This document shows positions 50,141 through 58,976 of a stretch of 64,000 bases of DNA, one piece after another. The number at the start of each line of letters is the position of its first letter. Position 1 is the first letter of the stretch. The stretch comes from Nitrospira moscoviensis (GTDB lineage: Bacteria > Nitrospirota > Nitrospiria > Nitrospirales > Nitrospiraceae). The position numbers and the translations under genes were made by a program. A model generated the notes under the pieces. The model did not search any database. It was not told where the DNA came from and was given only the letters and a program-made list of their open reading frames with translations. The stretch is from positions 1,590,001 to 1,654,000 of the forward strand of contig NZ_CP011801.1 of NCBI RefSeq assembly GCF_001273775.1, written 5' to 3'.

Positions 50141-50914
50141 TTACGATGCCGGCGCGCCTTCGAGGCTCATGGCAGGCTGTTTCTCACCGGCCGTCGGAGC
50201 GGCCTGGAACTCCGCTTCCTCGCGCTGCGACTTCAGATGTGCGCCCTCGATGCAGGCGTCGGCGATCTTCGACGTAATGAGCTTGATCGATCGGATGGCG
50301 TCGTCGTTGCCCGGGATCGGATAGGTGATGTGGTCGGGATCGCAGTTGCTGTCGACGATCGCGATGACCGGGATGTCGAGACGGTTGGCTTCCTGCACGG
50401 CGATCTTTTCCACGCGGGTGTCCAGCACGAACACCGCGCCTGGCAGGCTGCGCATGTTCTTGATGCCCGACAGGTACTTCTGCAGCTTCACGATCTCTTT
50501 CTGCATCTGCCCGATTTCTTTCTTGGTGAGCCCGTGCTCGCTGGGATTGAGCAGCGTGGCTTCCATCTTCTTCATCTTGTCGATGCTGCGCCGGATGGTC
50601 TGGAAGTTCGTCAGCATACCGCCGAGCCACCGTTGATTGACATAGAACATGTTGGCGCGCTTGGCTTCTTCTTCGAGGATTTCCGCGGCTTGCCGCTTGG
50701 TGCCGGCGAAGAGGATCGACTCCCCGGAGGCGACGGTGTCCCGGACGAAGGCATAGGCCTGTTCCAGGCGGGCGGCCGTCTGCTGCAGGTCGATGATGTA
50801 GATGCCGTTCCGCTCGCCGAAGAGGAATTTCTTCATCTTCGGGTTCCAGCGGTTGGTCTGATGGCCGAAATGGACGCCGGCTTCCAACAGTTCCTTGATC
50901 GTCACGACTCCCAT
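50141..50914 (-). CDS. rpsB: 30S ribosomal protein S2
   Basis: A 257-aa protein. [38 protein letters not shown] is the universal start, with [21 protein letters not shown] and [14 protein letters not shown] following. The C-terminal extension ([19 protein letters not shown]) is disordered. It is the first gene of the rpsB-tsf-pyrH-frr run, with 56 bp before tsf. Confidence 0.97.
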   Translation of the reverse strand: MGVVTIKELLEAGVHFGHQTNRWNPKMKKFLFGERNGIYIIDLQQTAARLEQAYAFVRDTVASGESILFAGTKRQAAEILEEEAKRANMFYVNQRWLGGMLTNFQTIRRSIDKMKKMEATLLNPSEHGLTKKEIGQMQKEIVKLQKYLSGIKNMRSLPGAVFVLDTRVEKIAVQEANRLDIPVIAIVDSNCDPDHITYPIPGNDDAIRSIKLITSKIADACIEGAHLKSQREEAEFQAAPTAGEKQPAMSLEGAPAS

Positions 50915-51021
50915 GCCTTCACCTCCCCTCAGGGCTTGCAGAGCACCCGCGCAACGGATGAGGGGAATACCATCCCCTTGTTCTCAAGCCAAGCAGCGTA
51001 CATACGCTGATGTGGATTTGT

Positions 51022-51052
51022 AAAAAAGATCAGCCGGCATGTTCTGCCGGCT
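51022..51052 (-). terminator. Rho-independent terminator after argJ
   Basis: Read on the minus strand: an 8-bp stem agccggca / tgccggct with a 5-base loop, then TCTTTTTT. It lies downstream of the argJ stop and upstream of rpsB, separating the arg genes from the ribosomal run. Confidence 0.85.
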
Positions 51053-51123
51053 GGCTGTCTCAGCGGCCGTAAAGACTTGGCACGCTACCATAGTCCGGCA
51101 GCCATTTCAACATCTGTTCTCGT

Positions 51124-52329
51124 CTAGGATCGATAGCTTGCGTTGATGCGGACATAGTCGTAGGACAGGTCGGTGGTCCACATGTGCGCCGCGGCCCGTC
51201 CTTGGCCCAGTTGCACCGTGATGGCGAATTCTTTTTCCTTAAAAACCTTGGCAATCTTGCGCTCGGCCGCCAGCCCCGTTCCCATGCCGCGGCGGACCAT
51301 GGTAACGCGCCCGAAGCGCACGGACACCTTGTCTTGTTCGATCGGCACGCCCGACCGGCCCAACGCGCCCATCACGCGGCCCCAGTTGGCGTCTTCTCCG
51401 AACAGCGCCGTTTTCACCAGATTCGACGTGGCGATCGTGGCGGCGACTCGCTTGGCTTCTGCCGGTGTTCGGGCGCCGTTCACTCGAATTTGAACGACCT
51501 TGGTCACGCCTTCGCCGTCCCGGCAGATCGCCAGTGCGAGCGTGCGGCACAGGTCGGTCAACGCACGCTCGAAGCGTCGGTAGCCCGCCGTGCCCGGTCG
51601 AATCACGCGATTCTTTGCAAGACCGTTGGCCAGGCAGAGGACCGTATCGTTCGTGCTTGTATCGCCGTCCACCGTGATGCAATTGAATGATTGATCGACT
51701 GCTGCGGTCAAGGCGCGCTGGAGGGCAGGCGCCGGGATGGCGGCGTCGGTCGTCACATACGCCAGCATCGTGGCCATGTCGGGATGGATCATCCCGGAGC
51801 CCTTCGCCATGCCGCCGATCGTGACGACCTGCCCGCCGATCCGTACGGTCATGGCCGTCGTTTTGGGACGGAGATCGGTGGTCAGAATCGCCTGCGCCGC
51901 GTCCGCGCCGCCGTCGGCGCTGAGCTTCGCCAGCAGGTCCGGGATGCCCGCTTTCACCCGGTCGATCGGCAAGACGCGGCCGATGACGCCGGTGGATCCG
52001 ACGAAGACCTCGTTGATCGGCACCGACAAGCGCTTCGCCACAAGCGACGCCATCGTCTCGGCCGCTGCGAGCCCGCGCGCGCCGGTGCAGGCGTTGGCGT
52101 TCCCGCTGTTGACGATGATGGCCCGGCCGCGGCGTTGTTTCAGATGCAGCCGGTCCAACATGACCGGCGCGGCGGCAACCCGGTTCTGCGTAAAGACTCC
52201 GGCAATCGGGCCGCTGACGTCGGAGACGACCAACGCCAGATCGGGGATGCCCGGTTTTTTGATGCCGCAATGGATGCCGGCTGCCCGAAATCCCACCGGC
52301 GCAGTGACGCCCGATCTCGACGGTTTCAT
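51124..52329 (-). CDS. argJ: Bifunctional ornithine acetyltransferase/N-acetylglutamate synthase
   Basis: A 401-aa protein. GFRAAGIHCGIKKPGIPDLALVVSD starts the family pattern. The autocleavage site is GMAKGSGMIHPDMATMLAYVTTDA near residue 190, where the Thr of MATML is the nucleophile. The protein self-cleaves into two chains and acts in the arginine pathway, recycling acetyl groups. It follows argC by 46 bp. Confidence 0.95.
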   Translation of the reverse strand: MKPSRSGVTAPVGFRAAGIHCGIKKPGIPDLALVVSDVSGPIAGVFTQNRVAAAPVMLDRLHLKQRRGRAIIVNSGNANACTGARGLAAAETMASLVAKRLSVPINEVFVGSTGVIGRVLPIDRVKAGIPDLLAKLSADGGADAAQAILTTDLRPKTTAMTVRIGGQVVTIGGMAKGSGMIHPDMATMLAYVTTDAAIPAPALQRALTAAVDQSFNCITVDGDTSTNDTVLCLANGLAKNRVIRPGTAGYRRFERALTDLCRTLALAICRDGEGVTKVVQIRVNGARTPAEAKRVAATIATSNLVKTALFGEDANWGRVMGALGRSGVPIEQDKVSVRFGRVTMVRRGMGTGLAAERKIAKVFKEKEFAITVQLGQGRAAAHMWTTDLSYDYVRINASYRS

Positions 52330-52375
52330 CGGTACAGGTCTCGCCGGATTGTGAAAAAGAGGCGGCAGGAGTGCA

Positions 52376-53425
52376 TCACGGATAGCTGCCGGGCGCGGTG
52401 AGCCCGGTATCTTCGGGAAGGCCCATCATGAGATTCATCGCCTGGATCGCTTGGCCCGCGGCGCCTTTCACCAGATTATCGACGGCCGCCACCGTTACCA
52501 CCCAGCCGGCTCGGCGGTCTTGATAGATTCCGATATCGCAGTAGTTCGAGCCCTTGATGTAGCGAGGGTTCGGCATGGTTTCCTCGAAAAGACGGATGAA
52601 CCGCTCGCCTTTGTAGAAATCCCGGTACAGGGCCCGCAACTCGTTCAAGGAGACGTCCTTCGTCAGTCGACAGTAAGCCGTGCACAGGATGCCGCGATTC
52701 ATCGGTACCAGATGCGGGGTAAAGGCGACGGTGATGGCGGCCGTTCGGCCCCCCACAATTCCGAGTTCCTGTTCGATCTCGGGAATGTGGCGATGCTGCC
52801 CGATCTTGTACGGCTCCAGCGACTCGTGGGCCTCCGGAAAGTGGTAGGGCAGGGCGGGGCTGCGTCCCGCCCCCGAAATGCCCGACTTGGCGTCGATGAC
52901 GATGCTGTCCGGCTGCAGCCAACCCTGCTTACAGAGCGGGGCCAACTGTAAGATAGCGGCGGTCGGGTAACAACCGGGAGAAGCGACCAGGCCGGCTTTG
53001 GCGATCGCGCTGCGGTGCAATTCCGGCAGGCCGTACACCGCTTCCTGCAGGAGTTGCGGGTACGCGTGCGGCGTCTGATACCACTGCTCGTACGCGGCCA
53101 CGTCCTTCAGCCGGTAATCGGCGCTGAGATCCACGACCAGTTTCCCCGCTTTCCGGCAGAGCGCGACCGGCTCTTGGGATTTCGTGTGAGGCAACGCGAG
53201 GAACACCGCGTCGGCCCGCTCGGCGAGCGCGTGAGGCGCCAGCGCTTCGAAGGTGTGGGAGACGACGCCGGTCAGGCTCGGGAAGACGGAGGCGACGGAC
53301 TGGCCGGCCGATTTCTCCGACGTCACGGCCGTCAGCTCATAGGCGGGATGCGCCGCGGCCAGACGGACCAGTTCCGCTCCGGCATAGCCGCTGGCGCCTG
53401 CGATGGCGACCCGGAACTTTTTCAT
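52376..53425 (-). CDS. argC: N-acetyl-gamma-glutamyl-phosphate reductase
   Basis: A 349-aa protein. The NADP site is VAIAGASGYAGAELVRLAAAHP, the catalytic Cys is in VASPGCYPTAAILQLAPL near residue 152, and GISGAGRSP follows. It reduces N-acetylglutamyl phosphate in arginine synthesis. ATG 53425 is preferred to an ATG two codons upstream. argC and argJ form a small arginine operon within the run of translation genes. Confidence 0.96.
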   Translation of the reverse strand: MKKFRVAIAGASGYAGAELVRLAAAHPAYELTAVTSEKSAGQSVASVFPSLTGVVSHTFEALAPHALAERADAVFLALPHTKSQEPVALCRKAGKLVVDLSADYRLKDVAAYEQWYQTPHAYPQLLQEAVYGLPELHRSAIAKAGLVASPGCYPTAAILQLAPLCKQGWLQPDSIVIDAKSGISGAGRSPALPYHFPEAHESLEPYKIGQHRHIPEIEQELGIVGGRTAAITVAFTPHLVPMNRGILCTAYCRLTKDVSLNELRALYRDFYKGERFIRLFEETMPNPRYIKGSNYCDIGIYQDRRAGWVVTVAAVDNLVKGAAGQAIQAMNLMMGLPEDTGLTAPGSYP

Positions 53426-53467
53426 GTGCACGACGTCCTACACGACGACGAACCGACGTGGAGACGC

Positions 53468-53499
53468 AAAAAAGGGAAGGCTGAGGAGCCTTCCCTTTT
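53468..53499. terminator. Terminator hairpin after rpsI
   Basis: An arm of aaaagggaaggct, a 4-base loop (gagg) and agccttccctttt form a 13-bp stem that has T-runs on both sides. It lies between the rpsI stop and the argC start, so on the minus strand it ends the rplM-rpsI transcript. Confidence 0.85.
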
Positions 53500-53521
53500 G
53501 TTCCACACCGGCTCCTGCGGC

Positions 53522-53914
53522 CTAGCGCTTCGAATATTGGAAGCGCTTGCGGGCCCCCTTCTGTCCGTACTTCTTTCGTTCCTTCACGCGCGAATCCCGC
53601 GTCAGGAGGCCTTCCTTCTTCAAGGGAGTCCGAGCGGCCGGACTCATGGCAACGAGGGCCCGCGCGATGGCGTGCCGCAGGGCCCCGGCTTGACCGGTCG
53701 GTCCGCCGCCGTAGACGGTGGCCTTGATCGAGTACTTGCCGGTGGCCCCGGCCATTTCCAACGGAAGCTGAATGATTTGCCTCAGGGTGAGACGAGGGAA
53801 GGCTTTTTCCAGCGGCTGTTCGTTGACCGTGATCTCGCCGGCCGTGCCCGTCACCCAGGCTCTGGCCACCGCACATTTCCGCCGACCCGTTGCATACTGT
53901 GTCACCGCTGCCAT
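53522..53914 (-). CDS. rpsI: 30S ribosomal protein S9
   Basis: A 130-aa protein with TGRRKCAVARAWV at the N-terminus, GGGPTGQAGALRHAIARALV centrally and a basic C-terminus ending RKRFQYSKR that contacts P-site tRNA. Preceded by rplM after 32 bp, the standard gene pair. Confidence 0.97.
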   Translation of the reverse strand: MAAVTQYATGRRKCAVARAWVTGTAGEITVNEQPLEKAFPRLTLRQIIQLPLEMAGATGKYSIKATVYGGGPTGQAGALRHAIARALVAMSPAARTPLKKEGLLTRDSRVKERKKYGQKGARKRFQYSKR

Positions 53915-53946
53915 GCGACTACGCCTCCTTTATACAGGGAAAAATG

Positions 53947-54375
53947 CTAGAGAGAAATCGGTTCCGGCCGTTGAGCTTGATGGGGATGGTCCGGGCCCAC
54001 GTAGACGCGGAGCTTCTTGGCCATATGGTTGCCGAGCGGATTTTTCGGCAGCATCCCTTCGATCGCCCTCGTCAGCAACTGAGTCGGATCTTTCCGGAAC
54101 AGGTGTTCCGCGGTCGTCGTTTTCAGGCCGCCGGGGTACCCGGTATGGTGGCGGTAGAGCTTGGTTTCCATTTTGCCGCCCGTCAACTGGATCTTTTCCG
54201 CATTCACGATGACGACATGGTCGCCCATGTCCACGTTGGGCGTGAACGTCGGGCGGTGTTTGCCCCGCAGAATGCCGGCGACCTTGGCGGCCAACCGTCC
54301 GAGCGTCTTGCCCTCCGCGTTCACGAGATGCCAGGTTTCTTTCACATCCGCCGGTTTTTCGAGATACGTCGTCAT
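53947..54375 (-). CDS. rplM: 50S ribosomal protein L13
   Basis: A 142-aa protein. WHLVNAEGKTLGRLAAKVAGILRGKHRP and NVDMGDHVVIVNAEKIQLTG are the L13 N-terminal features, and GMLPKNPLGNHMAKKLRVYVGPDHPHQ the C-terminal one. First gene of the L13-S9 operon. Confidence 0.97.
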   Translation of the reverse strand: MTTYLEKPADVKETWHLVNAEGKTLGRLAAKVAGILRGKHRPTFTPNVDMGDHVVIVNAEKIQLTGGKMETKLYRHHTGYPGGLKTTTAEHLFRKDPTQLLTRAIEGMLPKNPLGNHMAKKLRVYVGPDHPHQAQRPEPISL

Positions 54376-54417
54376 CGTCCTTCTCCGCTCCTCACGAGAT
54401 GTTCACGTTCAGACTGC

Positions 54418-54906
54418 TCACACTTCCTGCGCGCCGAAATTCTTGGTCTCCAACTTGGCGAGCCAGGCGTCCAAATTCTGCCCGCTCCGCCGCTTCCAGA
54501 CGTCCTGCGTGACGTAAATCGGCGCATGGGTGCGCAACGCCAGCGCGATGGCGTCGCTGGGTCTGGCGTCGATCGTCCGCACGACCCCCTTGTTCTCCAG
54601 ATACACGGTCGCGTAATAGGTGCTGCTCTTAACGTCCGTCAACACCACCCGAGCGGTGGTAATACCGAAATGCTCTCCGAAACTTTTGATCAGGTCATGA
54701 CTCATGGGGCGCGGCGTGACGGCGGTCTCCAAGGCGCGGCGGATGGATTCGCCTTCCGGCGCGCCGACCCAAATCATGAACGGCTCCGGCCCTCCGTCGG
54801 CGCGGGTCAACACGACGATCCGCGTGTCCGTATTCGCATCGTCCACGACCCGGTTGACCGTCAGCTCGATCAACGAGTCGGTCTTCTGCGGTGTGTCTGT
54901 CGCCAT
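54418..54906 (-). CDS. Bifunctional nuclease family (DUF151), second copy
   Basis: A 162-aa protein from ATG 54906; longer frames upstream run through the neighbouring gene. PFMIWVGAPEGESIRRALE, PMSHDLIKSFGEHFGI and TIDARPSDAIALALRTHAPIYV are the DUF151 core. The family has reported RNase/DNase activity in a few organisms; role here unknown. It is a tandem paralogue of the next upstream gene with a diverged N-terminus. Confidence 0.85.
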   Translation of the reverse strand: MATDTPQKTDSLIELTVNRVVDDANTDTRIVVLTRADGGPEPFMIWVGAPEGESIRRALETAVTPRPMSHDLIKSFGEHFGITTARVVLTDVKSSTYYATVYLENKGVVRTIDARPSDAIALALRTHAPIYVTQDVWKRRSGQNLDAWLAKLETKNFGAQEV

Positions 54907-54917
54907 CGCGCGTTCCG

Positions 54918-55373
54918 TTAGGAATCCAGTTTGCCGAAGTCTTCGGGTTTGAGGTTTTCGAGCCACTGCTCCAATTCGTCGGAGCTCTGTTTTCTGATCA
55001 CCGATTCGCTGGCGAAGATCGGGGCTTGGGAACGCAGCGCCAGCGCGATGGCATCGCTGGGGCGCGAATCGACGGTGTATTCCGAGTCTTCGTACGTCAT
55101 GTGCACTTTGGCGAAATAGGTGTTTTCGTTCAAATCGGTGATGACGACGCTGATCACCTTGGCGTTGAACGCGTCGAGATAGGATTTCATGAAATCGTGC
55201 GTCATCGGACGGGGCGGGGCCACGTTTTCCAGCGCCAAACTGATGGAGCTGGCTTCGGCCTTTCCCACCCATATCGGGAGCATTTCGGCCTGATCTTCGT
55301 CCCGCAGGATGACGATATACGCATTGTTGTAGGGGTCGAACATCAACCCCTTCACGTGCATCTGTGTAATCAT
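54918..55373 (-). CDS. Bifunctional nuclease family (DUF151), first copy
   Basis: A 151-aa protein starting MITQMHVKGLMFDPYNNAYI. It shares with its neighbour AEMLPIWVGKAEASSISLALEN, PMTHDFMKSYLDAF and TVDSRPSDAIALALRSQAPI. The two genes are 11 bp apart and probably co-transcribed, upstream of the L13-S9 operon. The pair could form a heteromer. Confidence 0.87.
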   Translation of the reverse strand: MITQMHVKGLMFDPYNNAYIVILRDEDQAEMLPIWVGKAEASSISLALENVAPPRPMTHDFMKSYLDAFNAKVISVVITDLNENTYFAKVHMTYEDSEYTVDSRPSDAIALALRSQAPIFASESVIRKQSSDELEQWLENLKPEDFGKLDS

Positions 55374-55525
55374 GGTGATCGTCCGATTCTCTCAGGCGAA
55401 ACCGAGAGAAGGATGGTCAAAGAATGGAAGACTCTAGCACTTCCGAAATTGCCGTGTCAACGAATCCGGCGACAAGACAGACGAATCCGCCTTTGCCGTG
55501 AACGATTGTCGGGCGAGCGGGGCTC

Positions 55526-55807
55526 TCAACTGCTCGGCGGGCGATAATTCTCGGCAAGCTTCGATGTGTCGGCCTGTTCACCGAGCTTCAAAAACGCCTT
55601 CATCTGCTTACGCACCAGGTCCCGTCCACTCTCGTCGCCCAGGTTCACTTGATATTCGTTGATCACCATCACCCGCATGGATTCCCATTTCTTCCAGCAG
55701 GACGTGCAGACCTTCGCTTTGATTTCATGTTCCAATTTGCCGAGGAACAGCGGGGCGGTAATCGCCTCGCCGGTCTGTCCGCAGGTGACACATGCGACCT
55801 CTGCCAT
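55526..55807 (-). CDS. YggX-like Fe(II)-trafficking family protein
   Basis: A 93-aa protein. CVTCGQTGEAITAPLFLGKLEHEI and CTSCWKKWESMRVMVINEYQVNLGDESG follow the YggX order (CXXC..., W-x-x-W and INEYRLNL). Here both pairs are CXXC; the second is not standard in YggX, so it may bind zinc or an Fe-S cluster. YggX proteins help iron supply and oxidative resistance. ATG 55807 has AAAGGAG upstream. It is separately placed from the DUF151 pair by 152 bp. Confidence 0.65.
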   Translation of the reverse strand: MAEVACVTCGQTGEAITAPLFLGKLEHEIKAKVCTSCWKKWESMRVMVINEYQVNLGDESGRDLVRKQMKAFLKLGEQADTSKLAENYRPPSS

Positions 55808-55958
55808 CGCGACGCTCCTTTTCGTCTGTCGGATTCTTGAATTCCATCAAACCGACCGGCATTCTAGCAGAGGCTTTCTCGGGAAGAAAAGAGCCGGGGT
55901 TCCAATTGACCCGGTGAGGGCTTCGTGCTAGAAAAAGCAACTTTGCTCGAGTGCCGTT

Positions 55959-56042
55959 GCCCGGATGGCGGAACTGGCAGACGCGCCGGACTCAAAATCC
56001 GGTTCTCGCGAGAGAGTGGGAGTTCGACCCTCCCTCCGGGCA
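55959..56042 (+). tRNA. tRNA-Leu(CAA)
   Basis: The acceptor arms gcccgga and tccgggc pair, the anticodon stem is ccgga/tccgg with a loop ctCAAaa, giving anticodon CAA (reads UUG). A long variable arm (tctcgcgagaga) fits leucine tRNA, and the T arm contains gttcgac. The CCA end is encoded (56043-56045). Confidence 0.95.
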
Positions 56043-56215
56043 CCATTGGGGATGGACGCCGCCCACCTCGGGCGATGAAAGGCCCTTGACAGACCTCGAA
56101 CATTGGCCTATAGTTCCGCGGTCATTAGGACTTTGGACTCATAATGGGTTCGCTCAGGAAACTTTGTCGTTCATCATCTCTACACTTCATCTTTTAACTC
56201 ACAAGGAGGCAGCAC

Positions 56216-56962
56216 ATGCGTAAGGTGTTGGCACTGGGAGCCGCGGTCATGATCGTAGGCTCAGTGAGTGTTGCAGTGGCCCAAGAGCGTCTGCAACAGG
56301 GCGCATCCGGTTCGTCGCTGGGCGTCGGCACCGGAGTCGGCGATATCTCGGGCAGCCCGGGCCGGACGCAGGCGTTCGACCGCAATGCGTTCCTGGATCG
56401 GCTGTCACTTCCCGAAACCGTGTATGGACGGGTGCTGGCCATCGACTTTCCGGCCGGCAAGATGCACCTGGAGACGGGCGGCAGCTCACATGACGAAGGC
56501 CGCGCCGGCGGGGGCGCGATGAACTCTCTCACGGTCTACTTCGACGACAAGACCAACATGGATCAACTGAAGACGTTGAACCATGGCGACGACATCTCCC
56601 TGCAGGTCGTGGAAGCGACCACCGCGCACCAGCAGTATGGCACCGGGCGGAAGATCGTCCGCGAGGTCTATCTGCTCCGCGGCAACGAGAAGCTGGCCGG
56701 TTTCGGCGGATTGGGCCAGCGGCCGAATCCGATGACCGAGCGCGCGATTGAGACGAACAGCGGCAGCACCACGGGCGGCGTGGCCGGTTCCGTGCTGCCA
56801 GGCGAGGTGAAGGGCATTGTGGATTCACCCATCGGCGAGTTCACCGGCGCGGCTCCCTGCTGGAACTGCGAACCGCAGCCGGGGTGGGGCTACCAGACGC
56901 AGAACAAGTCCGACTACGGCACCGACACGGCCAAGCCGAATCTGGTGAAGGGTCTGCAGTAA
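56216..56962 (+). CDS. Exported protein, function unknown
   Basis: A 248-aa protein with CAAGGAGGC upstream. The signal peptide is MRKVLALGAAVMIVGSVSVA ending VAQ. The mature protein has a beta domain around residues 67-155 (VYGRVLAIDFPAGKMHL, LTVYFDDKTNMDQL, DDISLQVVEA) similar in pattern to the small exported protein at 3633, and a Gly-rich C-terminus with CWNC. A truncated sister of its 5' end lies at 7585. It is a monocistronic gene with a good terminator. Confidence 0.65.
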   Translation: MRKVLALGAAVMIVGSVSVAVAQERLQQGASGSSLGVGTGVGDISGSPGRTQAFDRNAFLDRLSLPETVYGRVLAIDFPAGKMHLETGGSSHDEGRAGGGAMNSLTVYFDDKTNMDQLKTLNHGDDISLQVVEATTAHQQYGTGRKIVREVYLLRGNEKLAGFGGLGQRPNPMTERAIETNSGSTTGGVAGSVLPGEVKGIVDSPIGEFTGAAPCWNCEPQPGWGYQTQNKSDYGTDTAKPNLVKGLQ

Positions 56963-56988
56963 GCGATTCTCCGCTTCAGTAGAGCGGC

Positions 56989-57018
56989 AAAAGGGGCAGC
57001 TTCGGCTGCCCCTTTTTT
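56989..57018 (+). terminator. Rho-independent terminator
   Basis: A 12-bp stem aaaaggggcagc / gctgcccctttt with a TTCG tetraloop and continuing T's lies after the exported-protein gene. Confidence 0.92.
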
Positions 57019-57070
57019 ATTGAACGCTGGTCCGGTATCTTGAGAACTGGTGAATCGAGAGGGTCGATCG

Positions 57071-57340
57071 ATGGATCGCAACAATGGGCAAGACGGCTGC
57101 CTGCCTAGCTCCGATGCAGAGCTGGATCTGCGCGGTGTCATCTGTCCTTATAATTTCGTGAAAACCAAGCTCAAGCTCGAGATGATGCAATCCGGGCAAG
57201 TCTTATCCGTTCTGTTGGATGACGGCGATCCGATCCGGAACGTTCCGCGCAGCGTCGAGAACGAAGGGCATACGGTGCTGGCTCAAGAGCGTCTCGATAA
57301 GGTGTACCGCGTCCTCATCCGCCGCGAAGGCAACGATTAA
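57071..57340 (+). CDS. TusA-family sulfur-carrier protein
   Basis: An 89-aa protein from ATG 57071 (GAGAGGG upstream; an in-frame GTG at 57050 is weaker). LDLRGVICPYNFVKTKLKLE has the active-site Cys-Pro of the TusA/SirA fold, followed by SGQVLSVLLDDGDPIRNVPR. The Cys carries persulfide sulfur for tRNA thiolation, molybdenum cofactor or sulfur oxidation. No specific partner is adjacent. Its stop overlaps the convergent rsmI end by four bases. Confidence 0.85.
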   Translation: MDRNNGQDGCLPSSDAELDLRGVICPYNFVKTKLKLEMMQSGQVLSVLLDDGDPIRNVPRSVENEGHTVLAQERLDKVYRVLIRREGND

Positions 57341-58107
57341 CGGCGTCTCCTTCCGCCTGTTGTTTTCCGCCTTTCTTTCCCGGCCACAACCAGCGTCACT
57401 TGCGACGGAGCCGGCCGGCGGGCGAGCTCGGTCTGTACCTGCCGCGCCGTTCCCCGGAGAATGGTTTCCATCCGAGTCGTGAGGTCGCAGGCCACCACGA
57501 TACGGCGCCGAGGAGTCAGCCGGGCGATTGCGTCAAGGGCCGGGCTCAGGGACCCGGAAGGACAGAAGGCCACCGCTGTGTCCCCTGCGGCGAGGAGCGT
57601 ATCCAGCGATCGCGTGAGCGCCGATCGGCGGCGCGGCAAGCGACCGTAAAAGCCAAAGGCATCGGCCGCGAAGCCCGACACAGTCAGCGCAGCGCTGACG
57701 GCGGACGATCCTGGAAGGCACCTGACCGGGATGCCGGCCGCGTGGGCGGCTGCGATCAGCCGGCAGCCCGGATCGGCGATCACCGGCGAGCCGCAATCCG
57801 ATACGATGGCGATCCGGGCTCCCTGGGTGAGTCGATGGAGCAGGACCGCCACCTTCTCCTTCAGATTGCGAGGTCCGTAGCTCGTCAATGTGACGTCAAT
57901 GCCGTGGCGGGACAGGAGCGCACGCGTTGCCGCCGGATCTTCCGAGGCGACGAGATCGACTTCGCGCAGGAGCTGCAGCGCGCGAAGGGTGATGTCGTCA
58001 GGGTGCCCAATCGGCACGGCCGCCACGTAGAGCAGGCCTGACGCGGGCGAAGCCCCGCGTGCAGGCGCAGCCATACCGGGGTTTTGTTGACTCCGTTCTC
58101 TCCTCAT
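57337..58107 (-). CDS. rsmI: 16S rRNA (cytidine-1402-2'-O)-methyltransferase RsmI
   Basis: A 256-aa protein from ATG 58107, slightly uncertain (ATG 58074 is alternative). LLYVAAVPIGHPDDITLRALQLLREVDLVASEDP is the N-terminal family signature. VSDCGSPVIADPGCRLIAAAH matches the SAM/tetrapyrrole-methylase core, with Cys where most have Ala. It modifies the ribosomal decoding centre. The usual C-terminal helical extension is short. It is divergent from the ccsA-like gene. Confidence 0.85.
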   Translation of the reverse strand: MRRERSQQNPGMAAPARGASPASGLLYVAAVPIGHPDDITLRALQLLREVDLVASEDPAATRALLSRHGIDVTLTSYGPRNLKEKVAVLLHRLTQGARIAIVSDCGSPVIADPGCRLIAAAHAAGIPVRCLPGSSAVSAALTVSGFAADAFGFYGRLPRRRSALTRSLDTLLAAGDTAVAFCPSGSLSPALDAIARLTPRRRIVVACDLTTRMETILRGTARQVQTELARRPAPSQVTLVVAGKERRKTTGGRRRR

Positions 58108-58171
58108 CGATATAATTTCGCCCTCACTTCGCCTGAACCGGATTTTGGCACTCGCGGCAGGGTTACCCCCA

Positions 58172-58975
58172 ATGGCAGCAGTCTGCTTCATGGTCACGAT
58201 GGTGCTGTATTTTGTGGCCACCGTGTCGTTTCTCGCCTATTTGCTGCGACGTTCCGAAGCCTTGACGAAGGTCTCGTTGGGGATCACGGGGATGGGATTT
58301 GTCGCCCACTCCGTGGCGCTCGTGGCGCGGATGCTCGCGGCGAGCGAACCCTCGACCCCCAGTTTTCATGAAGCCTTGTCGTTCTTTTCCTGGATGCTGA
58401 TCCTGGTGTTTCTCGCGGTCGAGTTCCGGCATCGCATTCATGTCCTGGGGTCGTTCATGGTCCCCTTGGCGCTGATGTCGCTGGTTTCCGCGGCGGCGCT
58501 TCCGGAAACCGCTCCCACGCTGCAGCCGATGTTCAAGACCCTCTGGTTCCACGTGACGCTCAGCATGCTGGGCACGGTCGGCTTTGCGGTGGCGTTCGTG
58601 GCGGGAGTGATGTATCTGATCCAGGACCGCCTTCTCAAGTCGAAACGATTCAACGTCCTCTATACCAAATTGCCGGCGCTGGACTACCTCGATCACCTGA
58701 ACCAGCAATCCATCGTCATGGGCTTTCCGCTCCTGACGTTGGGCATCGTGACGGGGGCCATCTCGGCGGAGTTCGCCCGCGGATCGTATCTCAGCTGGAA
58801 TCCCGAGCAGACCGGCGCCCTCATCACCTGGCTCTTTTATTTCGTGGTGCTCCTCGGGCGCTTGACGGTGGGATGGCGCGCCAAACGGGCGGCCTATCTC
58901 ACGGTGATCGGATTCGGCTGCGTGATTTTGACGCTGGTCGGGGTGGTGCTCAAGGGGCACGGAGCGCTGTCGTGA
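58172..58975 (+). CDS. CcsA/HemX-type cytochrome c assembly protein
   Basis: A 267-aa protein from ATG 58172 (GCAGGG upstream). Eight hydrophobic segments are visible. SFHEALSFFSWMLILVFL near residue 70 is in place of the WWD region, and LWFHVTLSMLGTVGFAVAF and WNPEQTGALITWLFYFVVLL follow in CcsA style with His residues for heme. It lies directly before hemA in the position of hemX. It may assist heme delivery or hemA regulation; the two genes are one base apart. Confidence 0.8.
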   Translation: MAAVCFMVTMVLYFVATVSFLAYLLRRSEALTKVSLGITGMGFVAHSVALVARMLAASEPSTPSFHEALSFFSWMLILVFLAVEFRHRIHVLGSFMVPLALMSLVSAAALPETAPTLQPMFKTLWFHVTLSMLGTVGFAVAFVAGVMYLIQDRLLKSKRFNVLYTKLPALDYLDHLNQQSIVMGFPLLTLGIVTGAISAEFARGSYLSWNPEQTGALITWLFYFVVLLGRLTVGWRAKRAAYLTVIGFGCVILTLVGVVLKGHGALS

Positions 58976-58976
58976 C

